Below are positions 1-7,429 of a DNA stretch of 43,784 bases, piece by piece (within the stretch, counting starts at the first letter, position 1; the number at the start of each line of letters is the position of its first letter). Location of the stretch: assembly GCA_964632505.1 (NCBI GenBank), contig CAZWCE010000026.1, positions 1-43,784 on the forward strand, read 5' to 3'. The notes under the pieces are model-generated. The model did not search any database and was not told the DNA's origin. It saw only the letters and a program-made list of their open reading frames with translations. This DNA is from CAZWCE01 sp964632505. Its GTDB lineage: Bacteria; Planctomycetota; Planctomycetia; Pirellulales; Thermoguttaceae. The position numbers were made by a program, and so were the translations under genes.

Positions 1-44
1 TCAAGGGAAGGAGGATTTTTTCGCGTTCTTTCGCTGGGAAATTC

Positions 45-117
45 GGTGCCTTCGTCGGAGCCGGCCTTCGGTCGCTCACCCCCCGCCGGCGACCGAAGCC
101 GGCAAGACGAAGGCACC
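45..117. repeat. Long imperfect inverted repeat (hairpin)
   Basis: The 12 bases at 45-56 are perfectly complementary to 106-117. Inside that stem, 61-65 pair with 98-102 and 67-75 pair with 89-97, with one bulged base at 66 and a loop of about 13 bases (76-88). This is 26 base pairs over a 73-base element. Neither side has a clean T-run directly after the stem, so a simple intrinsic terminator is only one option. It lies downstream of the minus-strand ABC operon and near the window edge, so the gene on its other side cannot be seen. Confidence 0.7.
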
Positions 118-234
118 GCCACGCCTTTGTTGGAGAGGCACGAGAGAGCCACAGGCCCCTACCAAAAAAGCGTTCCCTCGCTCACTTTTCCATCCCTCCC
201 CCTAAAACATACCCTTTATGACATCATGAGCCGC

Positions 235-263
235 AAGCTTTCGGCGAAGGAGTTCGCCGGGGG
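235..263. repeat. Short perfect hairpin
   Basis: Bases 242-248 and 253-259 form a perfect 7-bp stem around the loop GGAG. A further AAGC/GCTT pair can close outside it across a small internal loop. It lies between the IS3 stub and the larger hairpin at 45-117, downstream of the minus-strand ABC operon. It could contribute to ending that transcript, but no T-run follows. Confidence 0.5.
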
Positions 264-329
264 CTTGTGAGGCCATTGATCGTTCGAGAATCGTCTGCAT
301 TGGCAACTCGATGTCACGGGCCGGGAAGA

Positions 330-425
330 TCAGTCGGGTGTACGGAAAAGACTCGCCGACCCCACTTCACTATCCTCCGCCGCCTTGAGCTTGAAATCTT
401 TCGTATAACGCTTCTGTTTCGCCAT
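330..425 (-). pseudogene. Truncated IS3-family transposase OrfA (N-terminal stub)
   Basis: A start codon at 425 is preceded by AAGGAG ten bases upstream and opens a 31-codon frame. It begins MAKQKRYTKDFKLKAAE, which matches the start of Transposase_8 / IS3 OrfA helix-turn-helix proteins (basic residues, then a Y-T-x-x-F-K-x-K-A pattern). After about 18 residues the similarity stops and the frame ends at TGA, so only the beginning of the gene remains. No OrfB with the DDE domain is visible nearby. It lies just downstream of the ABC ATPase gene on the same strand. Confidence 0.55.
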
Positions 426-540
426 AATGAACACGCTCCTTGGTAGAGTTAAACAGCACACGATTTCTCACATGCTCTGGGTCCACCATTCGTAGGGCAG
501 GTCACATGGCCGGACATCCAGCAGTGGACCGGGGTGGGGG

Positions 541-1347
541 TCAATCATCAATGGATTGATGCTTGTGCGTCTTCGTATGTTGCAATGTTTGCGTATGAAC
601 GGCTCGATAGACCTTCAAGTAACAATCCACGAAAGCATCGTTCTGCGGATTTCGGGGTTGATCGAGGGGAACCCGGATCTCCTCCTCAATGCGTCCCGGT
701 CGCGGCGAAAAGGCGAGGATGCGGTCGCCCAAGATCACGGCCTCCTCGATGTTATGGGTGACGAAGAGGATGGTCATCGCTTCTTGATGGGACAAGGAGA
801 CGAGCAGTTGTTGCAGGTCTTTCCTCGTGAAATCATCCAACGAGCCGAACGGCTCGTCCATCAAGAGGATCTCCGGTCGAATGGCCAATGCCTGGGCGAT
901 GGCGGCTCGCTGACGCATTCCGCCTGAAGTTTCATGGGGATAAGCCTTTTCGAACCCATGCAAGCCGACCTGTTCGAGAAGAGCTTGCGCGCGTTCGATT
1001 CGATCCTTGCGCCGCGAACCTCTCATCTGTGGCCCGAACGCGACGTTCTCCCGAAGCGTTCTCCAAGGGAAGAGAGTATAATGCTGGAAGACGTAGGCGA
1101 TTCGGCTCTTCTGTTGATGGGCCGCATGAAAATAGACTTGCCCCTGGTCGGGAACATCAAGCCCTGCGATTATATTCAAAAGGGTCGTTTTTCCGCATCC
1201 GGTCGGGCCGATCAGGACGACGAATTCACCAAAGGCGGCGGTTAGGCTCATGTCCGACAATGCGACGATCCGCTCTCCGGAATGGGAGAGGAAAGACTTG
1301 GTGAGTCGTTGGACGGTCAGTACCGTATTATTGTTGTTAGTGTACAT
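541..1347 (-). CDS. ABC transporter ATP-binding protein, nitrate/sulfonate/taurine type
   Basis: This is the 268-residue nucleotide-binding subunit of an importer, acting on the cytoplasmic face with the permease encoded directly upstream. Walker A is GPTGCGKT at about 47-54. A Q-loop follows (YVFQHYTLFPW), then the signature SGGMRQR (preceded by T rather than the usual L), Walker B ILLMDEPFGSLD and the switch histidine in VTHNIEEAV. The FPW after the Q-loop and the overall length fit the SsuB/TauB/NrtD group. The gene starts 28 bases after the permease stop, so it is probably co-transcribed; its Shine-Dalgarno is weak. The substrate cannot be read from this subunit. Confidence 0.9.
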   Translation of the reverse strand: MYTNNNNTVLTVQRLTKSFLSHSGERIVALSDMSLTAAFGEFVVLIGPTGCGKTTLLNIIAGLDVPDQGQVYFHAAHQQKSRIAYVFQHYTLFPWRTLRENVAFGPQMRGSRRKDRIERAQALLEQVGLHGFEKAYPHETSGGMRQRAAIAQALAIRPEILLMDEPFGSLDDFTRKDLQQLLVSLSHQEAMTILFVTHNIEEAVILGDRILAFSPRPGRIEEEIRVPLDQPRNPQNDAFVDCYLKVYRAVHTQTLQHTKTHKHQSIDD

Positions 1348-1375
1348 GCGCTATGATGCTCGCCGATTGGTTTGC

Positions 1376-2218
1376 TTATTCTCTTCCATGCCACCGGAGA
1401 AATGTGCGCATGGTGAAGGTCATGGTGAAATTCAGGAGAGCTCCCGTCACGCCGATGATCACCATGATGGCGATGACGACATCCATCGCAGAAAGATCGG
1501 CGGCGTAGATCAACAGATAGCCTATTCCGCTGTCGCTGCCGGGGAGCATTTCGGCGGCGATGATGACGAACCAACAGGTTCCGATTCCCTGTCGGAGGCC
1601 CGTGGTAATCGACGGCATCGCCGCGGGAAGACGCACGCGGAGGTACGACTGGATTCGACCGGCGCCCAGCATTTGAGCTAGATTGATATAATGACGCCGG
1701 ACTCCCGAAACTCCGTCGAGGGTGTTGGTGAAGATCGGGAAAAAGGCTCCCCAAAACAGGATGAACACCATGCCGAGCTGCACTTGGTCGAGAATCGTAT
1801 GCGTATACGAAAGGCCGAAAAGTTGGGGGAATGTTTTCAGCTTGAACACGGCAATCGCAAAAGGAAACCAGGCGATGGGGCACAGTGGGCGCAGGATTTC
1901 CACGACCGGATCGAAAAGTGTACGCAAGGCGCGTATGCTGCCCAGCAGAAGCCCCAACGGGATCGCCACGACCACCGCCGCGAAAAACCCGATGCCCACC
2001 CGACAAAGACTCACCAGGGTATTTCTCATCAGCGATCCGAGGCCGAAATGATCTCGAAAGGGATGCAACAGTTGCTCTCCCACGAGCGCAGGCGAGGGAA
2101 GCAGCCAAGGTTGGCCGATTCTCATAGCGGCAGCATACCACAAAAGCAAGAGGCTCGCTGGGACCACGGTCCAGCCGCACGCTTTTGCCCACCTCCAACG
2201 TCGATCAATCCTGTTCAT
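1376..2218 (-). CDS. ABC transporter permease, SsuC/TauC type
   Basis: This is a membrane subunit of about 280 residues with roughly six hydrophobic segments. A cytoplasmic EAA-like loop is visible as AQMLGAGRIQSYLRVRLPAA, the contact point for the ATPase. The family is binding-protein-dependent transport inner-membrane component. I chose the ATG at 2218 because it overlaps the 3' end of the substrate-binding gene by 14 bases, an arrangement typical of coupled translation. An upstream in-frame ATG at 2266 would add 16 residues unlike an integral-membrane N-terminus. The first membrane segment follows a basic RIDRRWRWAK stretch, as expected for a cytoplasmic N-terminus. Confidence 0.88.
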   Translation of the reverse strand: MNRIDRRWRWAKACGWTVVPASLLLLWYAAAMRIGQPWLLPSPALVGEQLLHPFRDHFGLGSLMRNTLVSLCRVGIGFFAAVVVAIPLGLLLGSIRALRTLFDPVVEILRPLCPIAWFPFAIAVFKLKTFPQLFGLSYTHTILDQVQLGMVFILFWGAFFPIFTNTLDGVSGVRRHYINLAQMLGAGRIQSYLRVRLPAAMPSITTGLRQGIGTCWFVIIAAEMLPGSDSGIGYLLIYAADLSAMDVVIAIMVIIGVTGALLNFTMTFTMRTFLRWHGRE

Positions 2219-3356
2219 TTTCTCGTTCGATTCGCTTTTCCGCGCGTTGCAACATCCCGAGATCATAAACGATGCCCGCTGCTTCCGATTCTTGAAGACC
2301 TTTTAATCTGCCCTGAAAAGTTTCCAGATCGTTCATCGTTTTGAACCATTCGCCCATACGATCGTGCCAACCCTCGTCGGCTTGGAGTGAATACCCACTG
2401 GTGGGAATGCTCGCGCGCTCGACCTCTTCACTGGTGCCGATCCATCGGCAGGCGCTGGCCACCGCGGCGTCGGGATCTTGATGGATCCTCTCATTCGCGA
2501 GGATCAACAAAACGAGCAGATCGGTGACGGCTTTTCGTTTTCCTTGCAATGTCTGTGGGTTCGCGGCAAGACAGCAACAGGGATGATCTCGAAATCGTTC
2601 GGGTGGAAGATTCTCCAGATCGCATACGATCTTTCCAATTCCCTTTTCCATTGCAATCGACGGAAAGGGATTATTGCCAACGTAACCATCGACCAAGCCT
2701 TGCGAGAGCGAAGTATTGAGATTCCCTCCTTTTTTGAGATTGATCATGTGGACTTGCACCTCGGTCCTTCCGGCATCTCCACTGAAGGCGACTCCCTCGT
2801 GACGGAGTGCATCTTCGAAGATCATTTTGGCAACGGCCATGGGGCTTTTATAACCCATTCGAAAAGAGACATCCGATTTCTCGACCTTTTTCAAGAACTC
2901 GTCCCAAGTATCTATTGGCTGATCGGGATGAACGACAAGCAGATTTCCCTTCGTGTGCAATGGGGCAATCAGCTTCACGGGAGCGCCGCGGTCACAGGAA
3001 GCCAGGACCGGGGCGACTCCGCCGAAGCCGACATCGATGATGCCCTGGGAAAGGGCTGTCGGCATTTTCGCTCCTCCCCCCACTCTGACGATCTCGAGGT
3101 CGGCCACCTTGCGCTCCCCGTCGTACAGCTTGTAGAGGGACTGATCGCGAACCGGCCTGACGGTCACCTCTGTATCGTCCGTCAACTCCTGGAAGTGATC
3201 CAAGGCGACGTACAGCGCTAGATGGTGATCATGTCCGACGTGCCCCACTCGGAGCGTGATGGGGGAACCTTCGGAATTTTCCTTCTTCCGGCAACCGTTT
3301 GAAAAGATCAGCAGAAGAAATAATCCCAAAACAAAAATAGCACTTTTGGACATCAT
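2205..3356 (-). CDS. ABC transporter substrate-binding lipoprotein, NMT1/SsuA-like
   Basis: The protein has about 383 residues and opens with a lipoprotein signal: hydrophobic FVLGLFLLLIF, then SNGC with the acylated cysteine at 22. The rest resembles periplasmic binding proteins of the NMT1/SsuA/NrtA group (RVGHVGHDHHLALYVAL near 36-52, then DVGFGGVAPVLAS). The frame stays open back to 3605, but that would overlap the upstream lipoprotein gene and hide the signal peptide, so the start at 3356 (or 3353) is preferred. Two unusual stretches stand out: a histidine cluster G-H-V-G-H-D-H-H at 38-45 and D-H-P-C-C-C at 257-262. They may bind a metal or belong to a subfamily signature. The transported compound is unknown. 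Confidence 0.85.
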   Translation of the reverse strand: MMSKSAIFVLGLFLLLIFSNGCRKKENSEGSPITLRVGHVGHDHHLALYVALDHFQELTDDTEVTVRPVRDQSLYKLYDGERKVADLEIVRVGGGAKMPTALSQGIIDVGFGGVAPVLASCDRGAPVKLIAPLHTKGNLLVVHPDQPIDTWDEFLKKVEKSDVSFRMGYKSPMAVAKMIFEDALRHEGVAFSGDAGRTEVQVHMINLKKGGNLNTSLSQGLVDGYVGNNPFPSIAMEKGIGKIVCDLENLPPERFRDHPCCCLAANPQTLQGKRKAVTDLLVLLILANERIHQDPDAAVASACRWIGTSEEVERASIPTSGYSLQADEGWHDRMGEWFKTMNDLETFQGRLKGLQESEAAGIVYDLGMLQRAEKRIERENEQD

Positions 3357-3435
3357 TCGTTTTCCCAAAAAGAAGCGCCGTTCAAAAAAGCGGGTTTCAA
3401 GGATCGGCATGACATCGGGCCGACGCCCCCGCGAA

Positions 3436-3903
3436 TCACGGGATTTCCAAGTCAACGACTTGGTGCCCCGGTTCGATCTCCTTCCTCCATGGTGTCGTGG
3501 AGGCGGAGGAGTAAGCCTTGGGAATGCGAGAGCGGCGTACCTTGGGTGGAGACGAACCCTCCTCCCGCTGGAGATCAGCGGTTCCATGATCGCGACGCCG
3601 CACACCGGTCGAGACAGCCATGTCCTGAATCGTCACTCGGTAATTGCCTGTTGCGGCTCCGTCACGCTGATCTTCGCTTTGCAGGCGGTAGCGTCCTTCC
3701 GCGTCGGTCATTCCCGAGGCTGTCGCCATTTCGTCGTTTTGTCCCGGTTCCGGGAGAAACGTGATGAGGCATCTGTCCAGAGGTTGCCCTTCCATGCGAA
3801 GCGTCCCCTCGACGGTGGCGGGAAGCTCCTTCGGGCCACAGCCGGAAAGGAAACACGAAGCGATCATCAAACAGGCGAGCTGCGAATTCAACGCCCTATT
3901 CAT
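3436..3903 (-). CDS. Small carboxypeptidase-regulatory-like lipoprotein
   Basis: This 155-residue lipoprotein has a signal peptide ending LSGC (cysteine 22). A transthyretin/carboxypeptidase-regulatory-like beta-sandwich follows: VEGTLRMEGQPLDRCLITFLP, then TDAEGRYRL and GNYRVTIQD. The same architecture accompanies DUF1559 genes across Planctomycetota, and a second pair is present at 23551-25034. Its ATG overlaps the stop of the DUF1559 gene in an ATGA junction, and GGAGG lies seven bases upstream, so the two are probably translationally coupled. The C-terminal third is basic and poorly conserved in appearance. The function is unknown; it probably sits in the cell envelope. Confidence 0.8.
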   Translation of the reverse strand: MNRALNSQLACLMIASCFLSGCGPKELPATVEGTLRMEGQPLDRCLITFLPEPGQNDEMATASGMTDAEGRYRLQSEDQRDGAATGNYRVTIQDMAVSTGVRRRDHGTADLQREEGSSPPKVRRSRIPKAYSSASTTPWRKEIEPGHQVVDLEIP

Positions 3904-5024
3904 GGCATCGCCTCCGCTTCTCCACCTGCTCGGGTGCTTAGCGCCCTGAGGACCACCAAAGGGATCGTCTCGGAGAAGAACCGCACGGAACCGTCGGCCA
4001 TCGAAATGTTCGCGCCACCGGGGTGATTGCTGCCGAAAGCGCAGGTCCGCATGTCGATATAATACTTGAAATCTTCCGCGCTATTACAGGGAGGATTCGC
4101 GCCGGACCGATTCTGGTAATTGAACGGCATCGTATAGTTGATGGGCGCGTAACTGCTCAGGGTGTTGTGAGACACGACGAGTCGACTGGCGCCGCACCAG
4201 TTTCCGTAGAACCGGAATTCCCAGTCCCAGCCCTGTGCGGCGAACGTGTCGTAATTGGGATCCGTCCGATTCCGTTCGCCGAAAAAGAGAGTATTGGTGG
4301 TCCCGTCGGTAATGTCCGCCATGCGGATCGGCTGCTGATGGGGGACCGGTTGAGAATCGGGGCCCGCCATGATGAAGATACCATCCGCTCGGAAGAAACC
4401 GGAATCGGGATGATAGGAGCGAGTCCCGGCATTGCCGCAGTAATTGGTCACTTTCATGTGACGCGGCGGCATTTGAACGCCCTGAATGTGTTTCGAGCCG
4501 TAATTCAGAGGGTTTTCGCTCGACGGCTCCGACGGGCAAAGCAAATCGGGACCGTTTGCCGCCAATGAATCCATGTCGCCCACGAAAGCAAGATCGGGAT
4601 CGCTGAAATCCCATCGCTCGTAGAGATTGTTCATCTCGATATAAGGCAACAGATGGATGAACAAGCTGAAGCCACGCTTGCGCTCTTTCGGGGTCGTGAA
4701 ATTCCAACCCGAGAGAAAGGAGGGTGGAAAACAACCGGCCGTGTCGTGATAGTTATGGGCAGCCAGTGAAATTTGTTTCAAACGATTGGTGCATTCAATG
4801 CGTCTTGCGGCTTCGCGTGCCGCCTGCACGGCGGGCAAAAGCAGCGAAATCAAAATGCCGATGATCGCAATCACAACGAGCAGTTCGACCAGAGTGAATC
4901 CACACGGGCGCGACCATTCACAAGACGGTTGAACGATTTGTTTTCTTAGGCGGAATCCGGAGACACTCCGAACCGCGGACAGTGTCCGCTTCGGTGGACG
5001 AGTCATGCAAATGTTCTGAACCAT
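3900..5024 (-). CDS. DUF1559 pseudopilin-like protein
   Basis: The protein has 374 residues. After about 41 leading residues comes a type IV prepilin-like segment GFTLVELLVVIAIIGILI, with the cleavage-site glycine and glutamate five residues later. Next is LLPAVQAAREAARR, the hallmark of planctomycete DUF1559 proteins. The C-terminus carries the usual motif FGSNHPGGANISMADGSVRF. These proteins are processed like type II secretion pseudopilins and are highly paralogous in this phylum; their roles are unknown. The leader before the GFTLVE motif is longer than usual. The start at 5024 has AAAGGGA seven bases upstream. It is the first gene of the run leading into the ABC transporter. Confidence 0.9.
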   Translation of the reverse strand: MVQNICMTRPPKRTLSAVRSVSGFRLRKQIVQPSCEWSRPCGFTLVELLVVIAIIGILISLLLPAVQAAREAARRIECTNRLKQISLAAHNYHDTAGCFPPSFLSGWNFTTPKERKRGFSLFIHLLPYIEMNNLYERWDFSDPDLAFVGDMDSLAANGPDLLCPSEPSSENPLNYGSKHIQGVQMPPRHMKVTNYCGNAGTRSYHPDSGFFRADGIFIMAGPDSQPVPHQQPIRMADITDGTTNTLFFGERNRTDPNYDTFAAQGWDWEFRFYGNWCGASRLVVSHNTLSSYAPINYTMPFNYQNRSGANPPCNSAEDFKYYIDMRTCAFGSNHPGGANISMADGSVRFFSETIPLVVLRALSTRAGGEAEAMP

Positions 5025-5111
5025 AAGTACGTCCCTTTCATGATTGAACTCCTCTCGATTAAAATGACGTAAATATCTCGAATGCTTCGTCGTTCGACGA
5101 TTCGTTGTGTT

Positions 5112-5117
5112 ATTATA
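5112..5117 (-). promoter_or_regulatory. Possible -10 element for the DUF1559/ABC operon
   Basis: A perfect TATAAT on the minus strand lies about 90 bases upstream of the DUF1559 start. The -35 region at the expected distance is poor, so confidence is limited. Just downstream, 5087-5100 form a 6-bp stem hairpin (TCGTCG/CGACGA) inside the predicted leader. Confidence 0.35.
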
Positions 5118-5166
5118 CCCGGAAGGAAACCTAAAAAGAAAGGTTATTCTTCCCGTTTTGAAGTAT

Positions 5167-5272
5167 TATTCATGTTCGCATAAGCAGTGACGCCTTGGTT
5201 CACGCATTGACAGCCGCAGGGCCGGGCTCTCGATGTTCGCCCTGGGTTCACTATTGATGCGACTCTCAATAA
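5167..5272 (+). repeat. Dispersed palindromic repeat, copy A
   Basis: About 105 bp begin TATTATTCATGTTCGCA and end with GATGCGACTCTCAATAA. The element recurs at 25573-25682 (same strand) and 14697-14803 (opposite strand). Its two ends are imperfect inverted copies of each other: the reverse complement of the right end, TTATTGAGAGTCGCATCAAT, aligns with the left end. It therefore looks like a MITE or REP-type element and codes for nothing recognisable. It lies between the DUF1559 gene and the lipid kinase. Confidence 0.7.
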
Positions 5273-5395
5273 CGAGTCAGCCACACGATCGCCGGCTGAA
5301 TGATCGACTCGCCTCGATGGCCTTCACCTGATGGAGTTAGAAGCTGCGAGGATTTTCGCCGATCGCCTCGCCGGGAGAAGGAAGGAGGATCATCA

Positions 5396-5524
5396 ATGGA
5401 CAGTCGATACGGATTGGGGGGGGTACCGAAATGGAAAGTGAGGGACCGTTTGAAGACCTCGTTTCGAGCAAGCCCCTTGTTTTTCGGCCTCAGAATCCAC
5501 CGATTGGGGGGTTGCGAATGTTGA
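5396..5524 (+). CDS. Possible small ORF with ideal ribosome binding site
   Basis: An ATG at 5396 has AAGGAGG exactly seven bases upstream, the best Shine-Dalgarno in this intergenic stretch. It opens a 42-codon frame starting MDSRYGLGGVPKWKVRDRL and ending LGGCEC. The product is basic with no recognised domain, signal or membrane segment. It could be a real small protein, the start of a decayed gene, or chance. The rest of 5273-5563 holds nothing else I can support. Confidence 0.25.
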   Translation: MDSRYGLGGVPKWKVRDRLKTSFRASPLFFGLRIHRLGGCEC

Positions 5525-5563
5525 TGAATCCGTTTGCCACTTGGGCGACACGATTCATCAATC

Positions 5564-6583
5564 CTACGGAATCTCCCGGGAGTTCTTCGCGGGGTAATCG
5601 CTCCCCACGATCGCCGGCAAGAGGGAGGGCCAAATTTCATAGGTGAAAGTATTGCCCCAGTGAAGCTCTCCATCGATGGAAAAGCAGATCCTCCGTTCGC
5701 TTTCCAGATGCACTTTTCGTGCCCGGCGGAAGAAGACTTGATCGCTTTGCAGATAGTCGGAGGCGAAGAAATCGGCAGCCAATTGCGCCGTTTCCATGAA
5801 ATTTCCCTCCTTGACGATCACGACATCGAGTCGACCGTCTTCGAGATTTGCCTGGCTGGCCACTTCCAGAGTGGCCGCGGTCCGCCCGTTGGCGAAAACA
5901 AGATTCAGGCTGTTCAGTTCTCTCGGGGGATCATCGTCCAGATGGAGTGCCACAGGATAGACCTGCATCTCGCCGGCAACATCGACGACGCCGCCAACGT
6001 AGCTCCAAGGACCCCACCGATTTTTTTGTTCGGGATTCAGACGGCGACTTACCTCCGCTGCGTTGCCTCCCGCCGCCACGTTGATCATCCACTCATCTTC
6101 ACGGCCATCGACGGAGAATCGAACCACGTCAAGATAACGTCGCTCTCCTCTTAACAAGGCCGCTAAAGCAAGAGAAGGATTCACCGGAATACCGAGCGAT
6201 CGCACGAAATCATTCGCGGTTCCCAGCGGCAAGACACCCAAGGCAGGCCCTTTCGATGATCGATCGCGATCAAGATTCGATTTCGAATGTTTCCCATCGG
6301 AATGCTCTGCCCGATCGTGCTTTTCTGCTTGCCGCTCGATGACCCCTTGTGCGACTGCATGAACCGTTCCATCTCCGCCGGCGGCTACAATCACGGTGTC
6401 TTCGGGAGCTTCCTTCGTCCATTCGATCGCCTCATGAGCCGAGCTGGGGAAGTAATGCTCCACCTCGACCTCATCGGAATGCAGCGATTCAACCTCCTCG
6501 AGAATCTCTTGCCGTTTCTCGGCACTGCCCGACTTGATGTTCCACAATATTTGGAATCGTTGAATCAAACCTGTTTTCTTCAC
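5564..6583 (-). CDS. Diacylglycerol kinase family lipid kinase (YegS/DagK-like)
   Basis: This 339-residue protein belongs to the DAGK_cat / LCB5 superfamily, which phosphorylates diacylglycerol, sphingoid bases or related lipids at the membrane using ATP. Visible motifs are IVAAGGDGTVHAVAQG (nucleotide-binding GGDGT), LGVLPLGTANDFVRSLG, the NVAAGG turn, and the C-terminal FSIDGE with its conserved Asp-Gly-Glu. Between the GGDGT helix and GVLPLGTANDF is an unusually long, highly charged insert (about 30 residues with many K, D, H and S). The start is GTG at 6583, with AGGA seven bases upstream. It lies 129 bases downstream of the zinc-ribbon/bPH2 gene on the same strand, so co-transcription is possible. 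The substrate is not determined. Confidence 0.9.
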   Translation of the reverse strand: MKKTGLIQRFQILWNIKSGSAEKRQEILEEVESLHSDEVEVEHYFPSSAHEAIEWTKEAPEDTVIVAAGGDGTVHAVAQGVIERQAEKHDRAEHSDGKHSKSNLDRDRSSKGPALGVLPLGTANDFVRSLGIPVNPSLALAALLRGERRYLDVVRFSVDGREDEWMINVAAGGNAAEVSRRLNPEQKNRWGPWSYVGGVVDVAGEMQVYPVALHLDDDPPRELNSLNLVFANGRTAATLEVASQANLEDGRLDVVIVKEGNFMETAQLAADFFASDYLQSDQVFFRRARKVHLESERRICFSIDGELHWGNTFTYEIWPSLLPAIVGSDYPAKNSREIP

Positions 6584-6712
6584 TGCAAGTTCCTAGTTTT
6601 TTCCACCGTGAATTCACTTCAATGGATCACTCGATTCAGTAGAGCCTTCTCACCTTCCATCAATGGCGAACAACATTCGAAACACGCCCCGTGATGGACT
6701 CTTCCTGAAATC

Positions 6713-7429
6713 TCACTGGTATTGCCGAATCGTTGTGGCGATGCGTTCCGGAGAGGGAATGGCGATCGCTTCGATTTCCAGATCATCCTGCCCTGAGCTC
6801 GACAGGGCGATATCTCCGATGAAAAAGATTCTTTCGAGAATATTCTGATCGATTTGTAGATTGCGAACATCTTCGTGAAGCACTTCCGACGTCTCTCGCG
6901 AAATGATGCCTTTCCGGAAGGTGGTTCGTTTGTTGGTCACCCTCATCGTGGTGAAGAGTGCAGCGAGCCACCAACTGAAGAAGATCAGAAGGGATAGGAT
7001 CACCAATCCTCCACCGATCCACAGCTTCCATTGCTCGGAGATGTTTTCCGAAGCCAATTCGGAGGAAGCCCAACCAAGCGGCAGACCGGCCCACAAAGCC
7101 AACAGGTACAAACCTAAGATCCCCATCGCAAAAACCACGAGACTTTTCAAGGGGCGACGACGAAGAAACGCAGGATGGACCTGCAACAGCAACTCTTCGT
7201 CCGAGACCAAACTTGCCGTATTATCGTCCTCCGTCAGGGAGTGGGTGTCCTGGGGGTCGGGATCTTGCTGGACGGCCTTCCCGTGTGGGATGGAAATGCG
7301 AAACACTTTTTGGCAATCCTCATTGGGACACGTAGTCATTTCGCCAACCATTCCCGTGTCGACTTCGACCACCTCCGAACAGTGAGGGCAACGATTCTTC
7401 ATCTTCGTGTTGGAAGTTTTTTCCGGCAT
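6713..7429 (-). CDS. Zinc-ribbon and bPH2-domain membrane protein
   Basis: The protein has about 238 residues from the ATG at 7429, chosen because AGGAG lies eight bases upstream; the frame is open to 7483. The N-terminus holds a zinc ribbon with cysteines at 14, 17, 34 and 39 (CPHC and CPNEDC). A polar linker and two membrane segments follow (LVVFAMGILGLYLLALWAGL and LWIGGGLVILSLLIFFSWWL). The C-terminus is a bacterial PH domain of the bPH2 (DUF304, YdbS/YdbT-like) type: TTMRVTNKRTTFRKGIISR, then VLHEDVRNLQIDQNILERI. Such proteins are membrane-associated and of uncertain role. The neighbouring lipid kinase hints at a membrane-lipid function, but that is only context. Confidence 0.82.
   Translation of the reverse strand: MPEKTSNTKMKNRCPHCSEVVEVDTGMVGEMTTCPNEDCQKVFRISIPHGKAVQQDPDPQDTHSLTEDDNTASLVSDEELLLQVHPAFLRRRPLKSLVVFAMGILGLYLLALWAGLPLGWASSELASENISEQWKLWIGGGLVILSLLIFFSWWLAALFTTMRVTNKRTTFRKGIISRETSEVLHEDVRNLQIDQNILERIFFIGDIALSSSGQDDLEIEAIAIPSPERIATTIRQYQ

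Noticed and set aside
2205..3605. Longer start for the ABC binding protein
   Set aside because: The extra 83 residues overlap the upstream lipoprotein gene, are basic and proline-rich, and would bury the lipoprotein signal peptide.
5431..5646. 71-codon plus-strand frame overlapping the lipid kinase end
   Set aside because: No ribosome binding site, and its second half is antisense to a well-supported gene.
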